Assembly (NCBI GenBank): GCA_910577225.1
Contig: CAJTMV010000001.1
Location: 62,001-126,000, forward strand
Length of the DNA: 64,000 nucleotides
From: an uncultured Eubacterium sp.
Lineage (GTDB): Bacteria > Bacillota > Clostridia > Lachnospirales > Lachnospiraceae
Reading direction: 5' to 3'
Positions 7,023-16,400 of the stretch are shown piece after piece. A program made the position numbers and the translations under genes. The notes beneath the pieces are model-generated. The model saw only the letters and a program-made list of their open reading frames with translations, made no database searches and was not told the origin of the DNA. Numbering within the stretch: the stretch's first letter is position 1; each line of letters starts with the position of its first letter.

Positions 7023-8471
7023 TCAGCCTGCGCCAAGCGTCCCGACGGCGTGTTCAGGCAGTCCGTGAACGCCTCTCATCGTAATCACAGGCCCGCCTTT
7101 GCCTTCTACATAGTCTCCGGTAATCGTTACGATTCCGATGTTATCATCTTTTGGAATTTCATACATGATGTCCAGCATAAATTCCTCTAAAATTGCCCGC
7201 AGCGCTCTGGCGCCTACCTTTTTTTCTTTTGCTTTTTTTGCAATCGCATGCAGAGCGTCATCTGCAAATTCCAGCTTTACCTCATCATAATCGAGTAATT
7301 TCTGATACTGTTTGATAATCGCGTTTTTCGGTTCCGCCAGAATTCTTACAAGCATCTCTTCTGTCAGCGCTTCGAGAGAAAATAAGATCGGCAGCCTTCC
7401 GATAAATTCCGGAATCATGCCAAATTTACGAATATCCTCTACCGTAACCTTTGACAGCAGATTTTCTTCTTTATCGTATTTGTCTTTCAAATCCGCCTTG
7501 AATCCGATGGACGACGCTTTGTTCAGACGTTCTTTAATAATTTCATCCAGATCCGGAAACGCGCCGCCGCAAATAAATAAAATATCTTTCGTATTTACGG
7601 TCGTCATCGGCACCATGGCGTTTTTGCTGCTTGCTCCTACCGGAACTTCCACCTCTGCGCCTTCCAGCAGCTTTAACATCCCCTGCTGTACAGATTCGCC
7701 GCTTACGTCCCGCTGATGCGTATTTCTTTTTTTTGCAATCTTGTCGATTTCGTCTATAAAAATAATCCCATGCTCTGCACGATCCACATCGTTATCGGCT
7801 GCCGCAAGCAGCTTGGATACAACGCTCTCGATATCGTCTCCGATATATCCCGCTTCCGTCAGCGACGTCGCGTCCGTAATGGCAAGCGGTACGTCCAAAA
7901 GCCTCGCGAGCGTCTTTACCAGATATGTTTTGCCAGAACCGGTCGGCCCAACCATAAGCATATTGGATTTTTCAATTTCAATCTCATCCTTCCGGTCGCT
8001 GCTGATTCTCTTATAATGGTTATACACCGCTACGGACATTACTTTTTTCGCGTGTTCCTGCCCGACTACATAATCGTCCAGCTTCGCCTTGATTTTATGA
8101 GGCGCCGGGATCGCCTGAATATCAAATACCGGAGGCGCTTTTTTCTCCTTCGGCTTTTTCTTTTTAATCTTCTGCGCATTCGGCATCAGATTCTGCAGAT
8201 CTGCGAGATTGATCATGCTGATATTCGGCATTTTTCCATTCAGATTCTGCATCGGCCCCAAAATATCATCCAGCCGGAACCCCGATTGATTCATACCGTC
8301 AAACGTACGCTGCATACAATCCTGACAAATGCAGATATTATTCGGTATTTTGATCATTTTGCCTGCTGCACTCTCCGGACGATGGCAGATATAGCAGACT
8401 TCTTCATAATCGTCATGTTTCTCATCTTTGGACGCATTCAGGTCCACTTCTCTAAAATCATGTTCTGACAT
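7023..8471 (-). CDS. clpX: ClpX-type AAA+ unfoldase with a long Lys-rich linker
   Basis: The N-terminal zinc-binding domain has Cys26-x2-Cys29 and Cys49-x2-Cys52. The AAA+ module shows Walker A GPTGSGKT (175-182), the pore loop GYIGD (208-212), Walker B IIFIDEID (236-243) and the IGF loop (322-324) used to dock on ClpP. ClpX unfolds tagged proteins and feeds them to ClpP. At 482 residues it is about 60 longer than classic ClpX. The extra length lies between the zinc domain and the AAA+ core and includes a basic patch (KIKKKKPKEKK, 101-111). No clpP is next to it, and it may be a second, divergent clpX, as is common in this family. The start ATG has GGAGTTGG upstream. Confidence 0.9.
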   Translation of the reverse strand: MSEHDFREVDLNASKDEKHDDYEEVCYICHRPESAAGKMIKIPNNICICQDCMQRTFDGMNQSGFRLDDILGPMQNLNGKMPNISMINLADLQNLMPNAQKIKKKKPKEKKAPPVFDIQAIPAPHKIKAKLDDYVVGQEHAKKVMSVAVYNHYKRISSDRKDEIEIEKSNMLMVGPTGSGKTYLVKTLARLLDVPLAITDATSLTEAGYIGDDIESVVSKLLAAADNDVDRAEHGIIFIDEIDKIAKKRNTHQRDVSGESVQQGMLKLLEGAEVEVPVGASSKNAMVPMTTVNTKDILFICGGAFPDLDEIIKERLNKASSIGFKADLKDKYDKEENLLSKVTVEDIRKFGMIPEFIGRLPILFSLEALTEEMLVRILAEPKNAIIKQYQKLLDYDEVKLEFADDALHAIAKKAKEKKVGARALRAILEEFMLDIMYEIPKDDNIGIVTITGDYVEGKGGPVITMRGVHGLPEHAVGTLGAG

Positions 8472-8665
8472 TATCTATCCAACTCCAATCCATTTTTCCA
8501 TCCGCTTTTTTAATTTTCAGAAATAAAAACTGCCGGTTATTTCTTCCAGTTCAAAAAGCCAGACTATGTTATTATAAAAAAACCCCTTGCATTTGGCAAC
8601 CAATACAGGAAAATTTAATAATAAATTTATAACTGAAAGTGCACTCCGTACAAACGGCTGACCCG

Positions 8666-9682
8666 TTATGGCAAATACATATTTTCTTCTTCTGCGACGC
8701 TTAACGTCTCCTCGCGTCTGCGATCAAGCACACGCAGAAACTTTCCGGCTTCTTCCCATGCCTTTTTGGACTCCATAAGCATCAGCTCTCCCATCTGAAA
8801 CACATGAAACATCCCCTCATAAATACTCAGCCGGACTTTTACGCCGGCTTCTTTCGCTTTTTTGGCAAGCATGGTCGAATCGCTCAGCAGCATTTCGATT
8901 GATCCTACCTGAATCAGCATCGGCGGAAATCCTTCGTATGTGCCGAACAATGGAGAAATATACGGATGCCGCGGATCTTCTTCTCCGACGTAATCCCGAT
9001 TGTAAATCATGCTTTCCTTGGTATTTCCAAACAAAGGATCCAGCGTATAATTCGTCTCATAGGACTCCCCGCTTGCTGTCAGATCTGTCCATGGCGACAT
9101 TAAAATCAGCCCCTCCGGCAGCTCCATTCCGTGATCTTTTAAATACAGGCAAAGCGCCAGCGCCAGACCGCCGCCGGCCGAATCTCCGGCGACTACGATC
9201 TTTCCCGGCTGACATCCAGACTGCAGCAGCCACTGCCAGGCATCCAGCGCGTCTTCCAGCGCCGCGGGATACGGATTTTCAGGGGCTACCCGATAGTCCG
9301 GAGTAAATACGTTAATCCCGCCTCCGATTTCGTTATACAAGCCTGCAAAAGAACGATACTTATTACGCATCGCGCCGATATAACCGCCTCCATGCAGCTG
9401 CAGCACCACGCGGGACAGACTCGGATTCTGTGCAAGACTTAACAGCTCCGCCTTACACTGCGGAAGATCGATCTGCGTCAGATGAAAACAGGCCGGACAT
9501 TTCCATGGCGGCTCTACCAGATTTTTACGAATTTCACCATTTTGAATCTTTGGCCCGATCAGCCGGTCTGCCGTCATACGCGCGATCATATCGCGTACAA
9601 ACGCCGCAAACACGCTGCTTTTCTTCTCCTCTTTTTGCAATTCCTGTTTTGTCAGTTCCTGCTTCGTATTGCCTTCGGTCAT
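8666..9682 (-). CDS. Alpha/beta hydrolase, hormone-sensitive-lipase type esterase
   Basis: The protein has 338 residues with the HSL-family oxyanion motif HGGG (97-100) and the nucleophile elbow GDSAGG with Ser168. A late Asp (region IEMLLSDS) and a His in MFHVFQM complete the triad. These enzymes hydrolyse short acyl or acetyl esters. No signal peptide is seen, so it acts in the cytoplasm or at the inner membrane face. It is the last gene of a three-gene operon with an acyltransferase and a zinc-ribbon membrane protein, so the substrate may be the product of that acyltransferase (inference). AAAGGA precedes the ATG. Confidence 0.85.
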   Translation of the reverse strand: MTEGNTKQELTKQELQKEEKKSSVFAAFVRDMIARMTADRLIGPKIQNGEIRKNLVEPPWKCPACFHLTQIDLPQCKAELLSLAQNPSLSRVVLQLHGGGYIGAMRNKYRSFAGLYNEIGGGINVFTPDYRVAPENPYPAALEDALDAWQWLLQSGCQPGKIVVAGDSAGGGLALALCLYLKDHGMELPEGLILMSPWTDLTASGESYETNYTLDPLFGNTKESMIYNRDYVGEEDPRHPYISPLFGTYEGFPPMLIQVGSIEMLLSDSTMLAKKAKEAGVKVRLSIYEGMFHVFQMGELMLMESKKAWEEAGKFLRVLDRRREETLSVAEEENMYLP

Positions 9683-9736
9683 TCTCTATCCTTTCTAACA
9701 TCACACAACTCTCATTTTACTGCGGCGCCAAACCTG

Positions 9737-10411
9737 TCACATCACATGAAACCTCCTTTTTAACTCGTTCCTTGCCCGTCTTCCTCCAATGATAAAAGTG
9801 GCCAGAAACATGATGCTGGAAAGTCCAAGCGCCACATAACTCATCACCGGATGACGAATCACATCGAACAGACTCAGCACGACACAGACGCCGCTGCACA
9901 AAATCATCACAATCTGAAACAGCAGATAGCTCTGCCAGTTTCGAATATTAATAAACATCGCCACAATAATCATAATATCCATTACAAGCAGTACGAGCGG
10001 AATGACATAGTCCAGCGACCAGTGCCCAAATCCAAGCACATAGTCGATCACAACCAGATCCGCCGCTCCGCATACCACGCCAATGATTACCTTGCTGCGA
10101 TAACCCGCATGTTCATTCGCAATAATATAAAACAAAAACAGCATCAGATATGCCAGCGCGCCAATGACAATCACGCTCCACCACATCTCACTGTCCAGCA
10201 TATAATTCAATGTCACCGCCAGCGCTCCCAGCACAATCGCCAGAAACAGTGCAATGCGGGAAACCAGTTCCAGCCTGCGCCCTTTCAGACGGATGTCCGG
10301 ATACCGTTCCCTTGCCGTGTCGTCGTCTCCCTGCTCGACGACGCACTGGCAAAGCGGACATACATCTGTCTGATCCATAATTCTCACACCGCAATGCAGA
10401 CATTTATTCAT
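9737..10411 (-). CDS. Zinc-ribbon multi-pass membrane protein (DUF6320-like)
   Basis: The first 25 residues form a zinc ribbon with CLHCG and CPLCQC. After a short charged linker follow about six hydrophobic helices (about 50-215). I associate this layout with DUF6320 proteins, which have no known activity. The start codon lies inside the last codons of the upstream acyltransferase gene (8-bp overlap), so the two are translationally coupled. The esterase gene follows 54 bp downstream. Confidence 0.75.
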   Translation of the reverse strand: MNKCLHCGVRIMDQTDVCPLCQCVVEQGDDDTARERYPDIRLKGRRLELVSRIALFLAIVLGALAVTLNYMLDSEMWWSVIVIGALAYLMLFLFYIIANEHAGYRSKVIIGVVCGAADLVVIDYVLGFGHWSLDYVIPLVLLVMDIMIIVAMFINIRNWQSYLLFQIVMILCSGVCVVLSLFDVIRHPVMSYVALGLSSIMFLATFIIGGRRARNELKRRFHVM

Positions 10412-11747
10412 AATACACCCCGTTGCTTTCTATCGTTACATCCAGTCCCTCTGCTGTCAGCGTCCTGAAAAAAATCTTTTGTACGACAGGCTTTTCAAAT
10501 ATGGAGCTAAAGGTAAATGCAAGCGTATCCTTATAAGAACAGATCGTTCCTTTTAAGAACTGCCCTTTGCTCATCGCCAGAAAAGAATGAAACATTTCTA
10601 TATAAGGTTCATAGGCTTCCTGTACTTTGATATTTCCAATATTCGTCACTGTCGTTGAATTTGCAAGCGCCGTTTTTGTGTAGACAGACCGAATCGCCAG
10701 ATTTTTAAAAATGAGCGGTACGGCACGCATCGCCAGGTTTTTCTCATTCGACACGTTATAAGAAAAAATATCTTCCAGATGATCTTTTTGAATCTGGCTG
10801 CGCAGACTGTCTTTAACGATCTGCAGCACTTCTTCAAACGTATAGTTCTCCTTTTCCGGTAAAAACTCCGCAGATACCATTACAAAAAAATTTTTCGTTG
10901 TGACAGAATTAAAATACGGACGCAGATTCACCGGAACAGCCGCGCGAATCGGCCTGCCAGCCTGCGCGCCATGCAGATATCCCTGATAAATGCTCCATAC
11001 TACGAGCGCCACGAGATATTCGTTAATGCTCATCTCATGACGTTTGCACACTTCTTTTAGCTGCGGGATATTCAGATATCCATGCATCACGCCAAATTCC
11101 TGCGCCCGCAGCCTTGGCGCTTTCATAATGTATGCCCGTCCGGAACGATAATTTCTGGGACGACTTTTTTTATAGTTTTGTAAAAAACTGTCTTCCCGGT
11201 TCAGAGAAGTTTCCACGCTCAGACGGTCGCCTTCCTGTTCGCGCAACTTTGGATGTGACAGCCGCAGATACTGATAGGTCAGCTCTTTTAAAAAATTAAT
11301 GCCGCCCATCCCGTCGGTCAGTACGTGAAAGACTTCCAGATTAATCCTGCACATATAATACGTTACACGGAACAGATAGCTGTTATTCCGGTTCTGCAAA
11401 ATATAACGGCATGGATATGTATATTCTTCCATAACCTCCGGAGCCGGTTTCCCATTTTCTTCAAAGTAATACCAAAAAAAGCCCTGCCGCAGGCGGACGT
11501 TGAATCCGTCAAACTTCGGCAGCACCATATCAAGCGCCCTCTGCAGCGTGGATCCTATCACAGGCTCTTTGAGCACCACACTGATTCGATAGACGTTTGT
11601 CATATCGTCTCCGGCGATTACTGGAAATAAATGAGCCGTATTATCCAGCTTGTCCCATTTGGGTTCACGGGCACGTCTGGACGCTTTTCGCTTTCCTTTC
11701 CGGTCCGGCTGGTTTTTTTGATTTTCTGATTGATTCCTGTCGTTCAT
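10404..11747 (-). CDS. Condensation-superfamily acyltransferase (alcohol acetyltransferase-like)
   Basis: The protein has 447 residues and the hallmark HxxxD motif of chloramphenicol acetyltransferase and NRPS condensation folds: His141-VLT-Asp145-Gly. Family members transfer acyl groups from CoA or a carrier to a hydroxyl or amine. A second conserved stretch, AVPVNLRPYF, matches the DFGWG-side region of wax-ester and PapA-type enzymes only loosely. The N-terminus is basic (KGKRKASRRAR) and may bind membrane lipids. It opens a three-gene operon with a zinc-ribbon membrane protein and an esterase. Substrate unknown. Confidence 0.75.
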   Translation of the reverse strand: MNDRNQSENQKNQPDRKGKRKASRRAREPKWDKLDNTAHLFPVIAGDDMTNVYRISVVLKEPVIGSTLQRALDMVLPKFDGFNVRLRQGFFWYYFEENGKPAPEVMEEYTYPCRYILQNRNNSYLFRVTYYMCRINLEVFHVLTDGMGGINFLKELTYQYLRLSHPKLREQEGDRLSVETSLNREDSFLQNYKKSRPRNYRSGRAYIMKAPRLRAQEFGVMHGYLNIPQLKEVCKRHEMSINEYLVALVVWSIYQGYLHGAQAGRPIRAAVPVNLRPYFNSVTTKNFFVMVSAEFLPEKENYTFEEVLQIVKDSLRSQIQKDHLEDIFSYNVSNEKNLAMRAVPLIFKNLAIRSVYTKTALANSTTVTNIGNIKVQEAYEPYIEMFHSFLAMSKGQFLKGTICSYKDTLAFTFSSIFEKPVVQKIFFRTLTAEGLDVTIESNGVYYE

Positions 11748-11872
11748 TGCATCACTTCGCCTTGTTTAGTAGTATTCCTATACAATAATTTGCCATAAAA
11801 TTCAAAATTATGCAACTGTTTCTTTTAAAATCTGTCGGCCGCCTTATTTTTTAAAAAAGTCGTGCTCACTTC

Positions 11873-11901
11873 TTGACAGCATTCTCCCATGGAGGTAAAC
11901 T
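11873..11901 (+). promoter_or_regulatory. Promoter of ilvE
   Basis: TTGACA (11873-11878) and TAAACT (11896-11901) are separated by 17 bp, about 45 bp before the ilvE start. The leader is too short for a T-box. Confidence 0.5.
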
Positions 11902-11946
11902 AAAACGAGAAAAACACAGAGGATTGACACATTAATAAGGAAGGTT

Positions 11947-12981
11947 ATGGTAAAGATGGAGAAAAAAAACATTGACTGGGCAAATATTGGATTTAATTAT
12001 CAGAAAACAGATAAACGATACGTGGCAGACTTTAAAAACGGAGTATGGGAAGAAGGACGGCTGACAGAGGATGCTATGATTACGATCAGCGAATGCGCAG
12101 GTGTCCTGCAGTATGCACAGACCTGTTTTGAAGGATTAAAGGCATATACGACGCAGGATGGCAGAATCGTTACATTTCGTCCGGATCTGAATGCGGCGCG
12201 TATGGAAGATTCCTGCAAGCGTCTGATCATGCCGGTATTTCCGCAGGATAAGTTCGTCGAAGCCGTAGCCATGACTGTAAAAGCCAACGCAGCGTATGTC
12301 CCTCCGTATGGTTCTGGAGCGACTTTATATATTCGTCCTTACATGTTTGGCAGCAATGCAGTAATTGGCGTAAAGCCGGCGGACGAATATCAGTTCCGTA
12401 TTTTTACCACGCCGGTAGGACCGTATTTTCAGGGAGGCATAAAGCCTCTGACCATCTGTGTCAGCGATTTTGACCGCGCTGCGCCGCATGGAACTGGTAA
12501 TATTAAAGCCGGATTAAACTATGCAATGAGCCTGTATCCGATTGTCAGGGCTCATGAAGCAGGCTATGACGAAAATATGTATCTGGACGCTGGCACAAGA
12601 ACTTACGTGGAAGAAACCGGCGGAGCCAACTTCCTGTTTGTCACAAAAGACAACACCATTGTAACGCCTCAGTCAGACAGTATTCTGCCATCGATTACAA
12701 GACGGTCCCTGATGGTTGTTGCAGAAAAGTACTTAAATATGAAAGTGGAAGAGCGAAAAGTAACGCTGGAAGAAATAAAAGATTTCGCAGAATGCGGACT
12801 GTGCGGAACAGCCGCCGTAATCTCTCCGGTTGGCAAAATCGTCGATCATGGAAAAGAAATCTGCCTGCCAAGCGGCATGAACCAGATGGGGCCTGTAACA
12901 CAGAAGCTGTACGATACGCTTACGGGCATTCAGATGGGACATATCGAAGCGCCAAAAGGCTGGATTCAGGAGATCTGCTGA
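11947..12981 (+). CDS. ilvE: Branched-chain amino acid aminotransferase
   Basis: This fold-type IV PLP enzyme of 344 residues catalyses the last step of Leu, Ile and Val synthesis and the first step of their breakdown. The PLP lysine is Lys187 in GNIKAGLNYA; other family motifs are QTCFEGLKAY, YIRPYMFG and VEETGGANFLF. Length and motifs fit the long (group II) branched-chain aminotransferases. AAGGAAGG lies just before the ATG at 11947; an in-frame ATG at 11956 is also possible. It is a single-gene unit with a promoter and a terminator. Confidence 0.92.
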   Translation: MVKMEKKNIDWANIGFNYQKTDKRYVADFKNGVWEEGRLTEDAMITISECAGVLQYAQTCFEGLKAYTTQDGRIVTFRPDLNAARMEDSCKRLIMPVFPQDKFVEAVAMTVKANAAYVPPYGSGATLYIRPYMFGSNAVIGVKPADEYQFRIFTTPVGPYFQGGIKPLTICVSDFDRAAPHGTGNIKAGLNYAMSLYPIVRAHEAGYDENMYLDAGTRTYVEETGGANFLFVTKDNTIVTPQSDSILPSITRRSLMVVAEKYLNMKVEERKVTLEEIKDFAECGLCGTAAVISPVGKIVDHGKEICLPSGMNQMGPVTQKLYDTLTGIQMGHIEAPKGWIQEIC

Positions 12982-13002
12982 CAAAACCTTTGACCAACAG
13001 AC

Positions 13003-13043
13003 TTCGCGTCTGACAGGACACTCCTGCCAGGCGCGAAGATTTT
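13003..13043 (+). terminator. Terminator of ilvE
   Basis: A 16-bp stem (13003-13018 with 13022-13037; one mismatch, one G-T pair) is followed by GATTTT. The T-tract is short, so efficiency may be modest. Confidence 0.6.
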
Positions 13044-13112
13044 AAGAACAGCGATGTTGGAAATATTTGTCCGATTCCAGTATTTTCAGCACCATTTTAA
13101 TAAAAAATAGTG

Positions 13113-14183
13113 TTACAAATATTCTTCCCGATTACAGATTTTCAGATTTTCCAGTACCATTTTAATATCCGACGCGCTTCCCTTATCGCAAATGAGCGTG
13201 GCGTCTTCCGTATCCACAATGATCAGATCTTCCAGCCCCACGGCTGCGATCAGCTTTTTTCCGCCCTGAATAACATTGTTTTTACAATGAATCGTTATAA
13301 TATTCCCGGTTACCACATTACCGCTTTCATTTGACTTTTGAATTCTTTCCACTGCCAGCCAGGATCCGACGTCGTCCCATCCGAACACGCCCGGCAGGAT
13401 ATATATGTTTTTCGCTTTTTCCATAATGCCATAATCGATGGAAACCGATTCCAGCTCCGGAAACGTCTTTTCCAGAATCATTTCCTGCTTCTCCGTTCCA
13501 ATCGCATCGCCGATCTTCTCAAGATTGTCATACATATCCGGCAGCAGCTGTCTGAGATTATCCAGAACCGTCGAAACTTTCCAGATAAACATTCCGCTGT
13601 TCCACAAATATTCCTCTGTCTCCAGATATTCTTTTGCCGTCTCAATGTCTGGTTTTTCAACAAACCGATCGACGGCATAAGCGTTTCCTTCCGCTTCATC
13701 CGGGCGGAATTTTATATAACCATAGCCTGTTTCCGGATAATCCGGCGTAATTCCGATCGTTACCAGATTACTTCCTTTTTCTGCGATACTGCACCCATCT
13801 TTCAGCGCGTTCAGAAACATCTGATGATATTTAATCAGATGATCCGACGGAAGCACCACCATCAGCGCATCTTCATATTTTTTTGCCATATGCACGGCTC
13901 CAAGTCCGATACACGGAGCCGTATTTCTGCCTACCGGCTCACATAAAATATTTTCCGGCGGAATTTCCGGCAGCTGTTCCAGCACGAGATCGCGATACGC
14001 TCTGTTTGTAGAAATAAAAATATCTTCCATCGCTATCAGCGGACGAATTCTTTCTACGGTCAGCTGAATCATCGTTCTTCCGTCGTCTGTCAGTGACAAA
14101 AACTGTTTCGGCAGACTCTTACGGCTCTTCGGCCAGAAACGCTCGCCGCGTCCTCCTGCCATAATTAATGCGGTCTTTTTCAT
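13113..14183 (-). CDS. manC: Mannose-1-phosphate guanylyltransferase
   Basis: The protein makes GDP-mannose from mannose-1-phosphate and GTP. It has the nucleotidyltransferase signature GGRGERFWP at residues 10-18, the KQFL motif, the metal-binding region PSDHL, FVEKP and SIDYGIMEK. At 356 residues it is the short form without the fused isomerase domain. GDP-mannose feeds cell-surface polysaccharide or glycolipid synthesis, which fits the GtrA-family gene upstream on the same strand. AAGGAAGAAGGGG precedes the ATG. Confidence 0.9.
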   Translation of the reverse strand: MKKTALIMAGGRGERFWPKSRKSLPKQFLSLTDDGRTMIQLTVERIRPLIAMEDIFISTNRAYRDLVLEQLPEIPPENILCEPVGRNTAPCIGLGAVHMAKKYEDALMVVLPSDHLIKYHQMFLNALKDGCSIAEKGSNLVTIGITPDYPETGYGYIKFRPDEAEGNAYAVDRFVEKPDIETAKEYLETEEYLWNSGMFIWKVSTVLDNLRQLLPDMYDNLEKIGDAIGTEKQEMILEKTFPELESVSIDYGIMEKAKNIYILPGVFGWDDVGSWLAVERIQKSNESGNVVTGNIITIHCKNNVIQGGKKLIAAVGLEDLIIVDTEDATLICDKGSASDIKMVLENLKICNREEYL

Positions 14184-14327
14184 ATTGCAAACCCCTTCTT
14201 CCTTACGATTGTTCTTTTTATTCGATACTTTTCTCTATGCGTTTTCTGTTTCTTTTTATTCAGACTTTATCCTTTGCCAGTTTTTTCGTCAAAACAAGAA
14301 CTGTAAGCAGTATTTTTTCTTAAACGC

Positions 14328-14879
14328 TTATTTCACCTTAAATGCCCAGCATTTATTAATCAGAAAGTTAATCGGCACATTAATGACCAGATTGAACATC
14401 GGCGCCAGAAACTCTGAAATATGCATCAGATCTACCCAGAGATAAATAAGCAGCGTGTTTAAAAAAATGCCGGTAAACGAATAGGACACATACGTCTTTA
14501 AAAGCGCCTTCCAGACGGAACGCTGCTTTCCCTCCTCCAGCACAAACACGGCCTTATTGTTCCAGTAAAACGACCATAAAACGCTAAGCATAAATCCGAC
14601 AAACTGCGCAACCAGATAATCGGTACTGGTAAACATTCCATATTTGCGGAATGCAAGAAGACTCACGGCATAAATCAGATACGAAATGATCGTATTGCTT
14701 ACGCCTACGATTCCAAATTTTACAAACTGCAGAAAAGCAGAAACCGTCTCTTCTGTAAGCTGTTTTCCAGTTACTTTATATGCCAGATGCAATACCAAAA
14801 AAACGATCCGGCTAATCCAATCCCATACGCCTTTACCAATCTGTTGCATTCTTTCCTGCCTCTTTCGCATTTGCTGCAT
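14328..14879 (-). CDS. GtrA-family membrane protein
   Basis: Four hydrophobic helices between about residues 60 and 180 of the frame, with FVKFGIVGVSNTIISYL and a C-terminal NFLINKCWAFK, match the GtrA/DPMS_TM family. Members are thought to help polyprenyl-linked sugars cross the membrane. The frame is open to a GTG at 14918 without a ribosome binding site; ATGs at 14879 (AGGAG, short spacing) and 14849 (AGGAAAGA) are better, and the start is uncertain. The N-terminal 40 residues are rich in Gln, Met and Arg and may form a short coiled coil. It is followed by manC after 145 bp. Confidence 0.75.
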   Translation of the reverse strand: MQQMRKRQERMQQIGKGVWDWISRIVFLVLHLAYKVTGKQLTEETVSAFLQFVKFGIVGVSNTIISYLIYAVSLLAFRKYGMFTSTDYLVAQFVGFMLSVLWSFYWNNKAVFVLEEGKQRSVWKALLKTYVSYSFTGIFLNTLLIYLWVDLMHISEFLAPMFNLVINVPINFLINKCWAFKVK

Positions 14880-14997
14880 GTTCTCCTGCAATCGATACCT
14901 GTATGCCGCCTGTTCCACTATGAACGCTGCGGGAAATCAGGCTTATATTCCCCGCAGCAATACGTATCATAACATAAAAATCTCCGCAGGACAAGTT

Positions 14998-16374
14998 TCA
15001 ATTTCTGCGCAGCCCTTTTGGATAATGATTTTTCAACACTCCCTGCGACGCCTTTCCCCATCCAGCCGAACAGCCGTCTGTCGTTACCAGGGTCCAGCCC
15101 TTCTGATCGCCGCAGCCAGTCGTCTCACCCCGCAAAAACCGTTCCGGCTCTTCCGTCTCTGTCGTCTGTGTTACATCCTCTGGACGAAGGGCCATTGCCA
15201 GCGCATGCGCCGGTTCGAACCGGCGCTTCTTACAGCATCCCAGATGCAGGCCCGCTCTCTCTGCTTTTAGCCCGTCCAGACTTCTGATTTCCGCCGGCAG
15301 CAAATACAGCTGATCTCCAAATACTGCCAGCTGTCCGCTGCTTATCTGCAGGCGCATCCGGCTGCACATTTCTTCGGAAAGCGTCGTCGTACAAAACTCC
15401 TGCAGCTGTTCATAACCTGCCGCTTTGTCTGTATCTGATTTTCGTACATTTTTTTTGCGAGCCTGCTTTTTAGCCGTATCCGCTGTCCGTTCGCAGGCAG
15501 GAGATATCGCTGTCTCCTCTTTCGACAGATGTTTCTTATAAAAGCGGGCGGCAAAATGCCCTTCTCCTCTTTGTAAGTGCGGCCAGATCTGTTCCTGCCG
15601 CTGCAGCTCGAACTGCGGATACTGGCGGACAAACCATTCTGCGTTCTGCTCATTTTCCTGCGGCGCAAACGTACAGGTGGAATATACCAAAATACCTCCC
15701 GGTTTTAACATCGACGCGGCTTTTTCTAAAATATCCCGCTGTCTTTTGGCGCATATTTCTACCTGTTCCAGACTCCATTCCCCTCTGGCCTGAATGTCCT
15801 TGCGAAACATTCCTTCCCCGGAACAGGGCGCATCGACGAGAATACGGTCAAAATACAATGGAAACCTTTCAGCAAGACGCTTTGGCGTTTCATTTAATAC
15901 TACCGCGTTGCGCACGCCCATACGCTCGATATTTCTGGATAATATTCTGGCCCGCTGCGCGACTACCTCGTTCGTTACCAGCAGTCCCTGTCCGAGCATC
16001 CGCCCGGCGATCTGCGTGCTTTTTCCGCCCGGCGCCGCGCACAGATCCAGAATCCGCTCTCCCGGCTGCGGATCCAGCAGACTGACAGCGATCATGGCGC
16101 TCGGTTCCTGGATATAATAAGCGCCTGCTTCATGCAGCGGCAGTTTGCCCGGATATACGTCTTTGGAATAATAAAATCCTTCTGCTGCCCAGGGAACCTG
16201 TTCCGTTTCAATCTGTTTTTCCAGCAATACAGAACGCAGCTTTTTTTCTTCTATTTTTAATGGATTGCAGCGCAGACCATACGCCCGCTCTTTTTCATAA
16301 CATGCCAGAAAATCGTCACAGGCGTCTCCAAGCTGGCTCCTTATACGTCTGGTAAAATCCTGCGGCAGTTCCAA
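14998..16374 (-). CDS. rsmF: 16S rRNA (cytosine-5) methyltransferase, RsmF-like
   Basis: The protein has the RsmB/RsmF methyltransferase core with the SAM motif DLCAAPGGKSTQ, the motif IV VDAPCSGEGMF and the catalytic Cys in YSTCTF. The C-terminal third is the RsmF-type PUA-like RNA-binding region. It methylates a cytosine of rRNA. The start is a TTG with AAGGAGG at ideal distance (8 nt); the nearby ATG lies in another frame. Length (458) fits the clostridial family. It follows the alarmone hydrolase gene by 26 bp and may be the third gene of the SseB operon. Confidence 0.85.
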   Translation of the reverse strand: MELPQDFTRRIRSQLGDACDDFLACYEKERAYGLRCNPLKIEEKKLRSVLLEKQIETEQVPWAAEGFYYSKDVYPGKLPLHEAGAYYIQEPSAMIAVSLLDPQPGERILDLCAAPGGKSTQIAGRMLGQGLLVTNEVVAQRARILSRNIERMGVRNAVVLNETPKRLAERFPLYFDRILVDAPCSGEGMFRKDIQARGEWSLEQVEICAKRQRDILEKAASMLKPGGILVYSTCTFAPQENEQNAEWFVRQYPQFELQRQEQIWPHLQRGEGHFAARFYKKHLSKEETAISPACERTADTAKKQARKKNVRKSDTDKAAGYEQLQEFCTTTLSEEMCSRMRLQISSGQLAVFGDQLYLLPAEIRSLDGLKAERAGLHLGCCKKRRFEPAHALAMALRPEDVTQTTETEEPERFLRGETTGCGDQKGWTLVTTDGCSAGWGKASQGVLKNHYPKGLRRN

Positions 16375-16400
16375 AACATGCGCCTCCTTCGTATCTCATA

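Noticed and set aside
7716..8468. 250-residue frame on the plus strand
   Set aside because: It is antisense to clpX, has no ribosome binding site and a composition expected from the opposite strand.
13338..13946. 202-residue frame on the plus strand
   Set aside because: It lies entirely inside manC on the other strand; no start signal and no recognisable motif.
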